Assembly: GCA_021464525.1 (NCBI GenBank)
Contig: JADRCO010000211.1
Coordinates: 1 to 43,104, forward strand
Reading direction: 5' to 3'
Source of the DNA: Rhizophagus sp. LPA8_4_AMF
Taxonomy: Eukaryota > Glomeromycota > Glomeromycetes > Glomerales > Glomeraceae
Length of the DNA stretch: 43,104 nucleotides
Positions 42,850 through 43,104 of this stretch are shown here, piece by piece. Position 1 is the stretch's first letter. Each line of letters opens with the position of its first letter. The notes beneath the pieces are model-generated. The model searched no databases. It worked only from the letters and a program-made list of their open reading frames with translations, and was not told the DNA's origin. The position numbers and the translations under genes are program-made.

Positions 42850-43104
42850 GCCGTTCCAACTTGATTGTTTGTTTAACATCCAGATTTTCTGAAAAGTTTG
42901 AGGGGGGAGGGGGGTCTCCATTAAACAAACAAACATAATAAAACTTTGGAAATTTTGGGAAAATTCGGGTAATTTCAGAAAAATTTAATTTAAATTTTGA
43001 GGGGGCATTTAAACATATGTGTTGTTATATGTTTATTAAAACTTAGATTTTTAAGAAAATAGAGGGGGTGGGGTACGTTAAACAAACAATCAATTTGGAA
43101 CGGC
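42850..43104. mobile_element. MITE-like element with 28-nt inverted ends, reaching the window end
   Basis: GCCGTTCCAACTTGATTG at 42850 onward is repeated inverted at 43077-43104 (ending TTGGAACGGC), 28 nt with one mismatch. The 255-nt body has G-runs (42901-42916 and 43063-43073) and no coding capacity. The right flank lies outside the window, so the target duplication cannot be read and the end could extend further. Confidence 0.6.

Overview
The window looks like nuclear DNA of an AT-rich filamentous fungus, most likely an arbuscular mycorrhizal fungus of the Rhizophagus/Glomeromycotina type. This is inferred from the gene families (BTB-BACK-TLDc, F-box with divergent leucine-rich tail, long Sel1-repeat proteins), short GT-AG introns of about 64-108 nt, extreme A+T richness and heavy loads of transposon debris. 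No rRNA, confident tRNA, CRISPR or operon-like structure is visible.

Left third (1-10510): a cluster of five related BTB-BACK-TLDc copies. Two are intact two-exon genes (261-1744 and 2590-4111). One is a TLDc scrap (4258-4800). One is a nearly complete copy with a frameshift and a nonsense codon (6350-7864). One is a strongly decayed inverted copy (about 9195-10391, minus). A promoter module with a TATATAAGG box recurs upstream of the copies, including the inverted one. Centre-left (10531-16793): a 5'-truncated LINE tail and two F-box genes; the first is cut by an in-frame TAG with an open tail preserved behind it. Then come a 978-residue Sel1-repeat protein (18433-21369, minus) and a multi-exon flavin amine oxidase pseudogene (22729-24719, minus).

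Right half: the outstanding object is a 15,494-bp element at 25707-41200. It is bounded by 227-bp terminal inverted repeats that differ at only two positions, and flanked by the 6-bp direct repeat GAATTG. It carries two genes that look intact on the plus strand: (i) a nine-exon, 756-residue protein with two identically spaced Cys/His zinc motifs and a C-terminal HECT-type ubiquitin ligase domain, and (ii) a two-exon, 500-residue rve-type DDE integrase with an N-terminal helix-turn-helix. Inside the element are also a minus-strand relic with near-duplicate introns, foldback elements and a decayed LINE. Architecture (rve integrase, long TIRs, 6-bp TSD, about 15 kb) recalls Mavericks/Polintons, but no polymerase, ATPase, protease or capsid gene is visible. 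The element appears to have landed inside an older small inverted-repeat element. Beyond it lie a broken hAT transposase fragment (42027-42611) and a MITE-like element (42850-43104) reaching the window end.

Putative division of labour (inference): the integrase mobilises the large element through its matching ends, and the zinc-HECT protein could modify host or element proteins during transposition or silencing. The BTB, F-box and HECT proteins are all of kinds that act in ubiquitin pathways, but only the last is tied to the mobile element.
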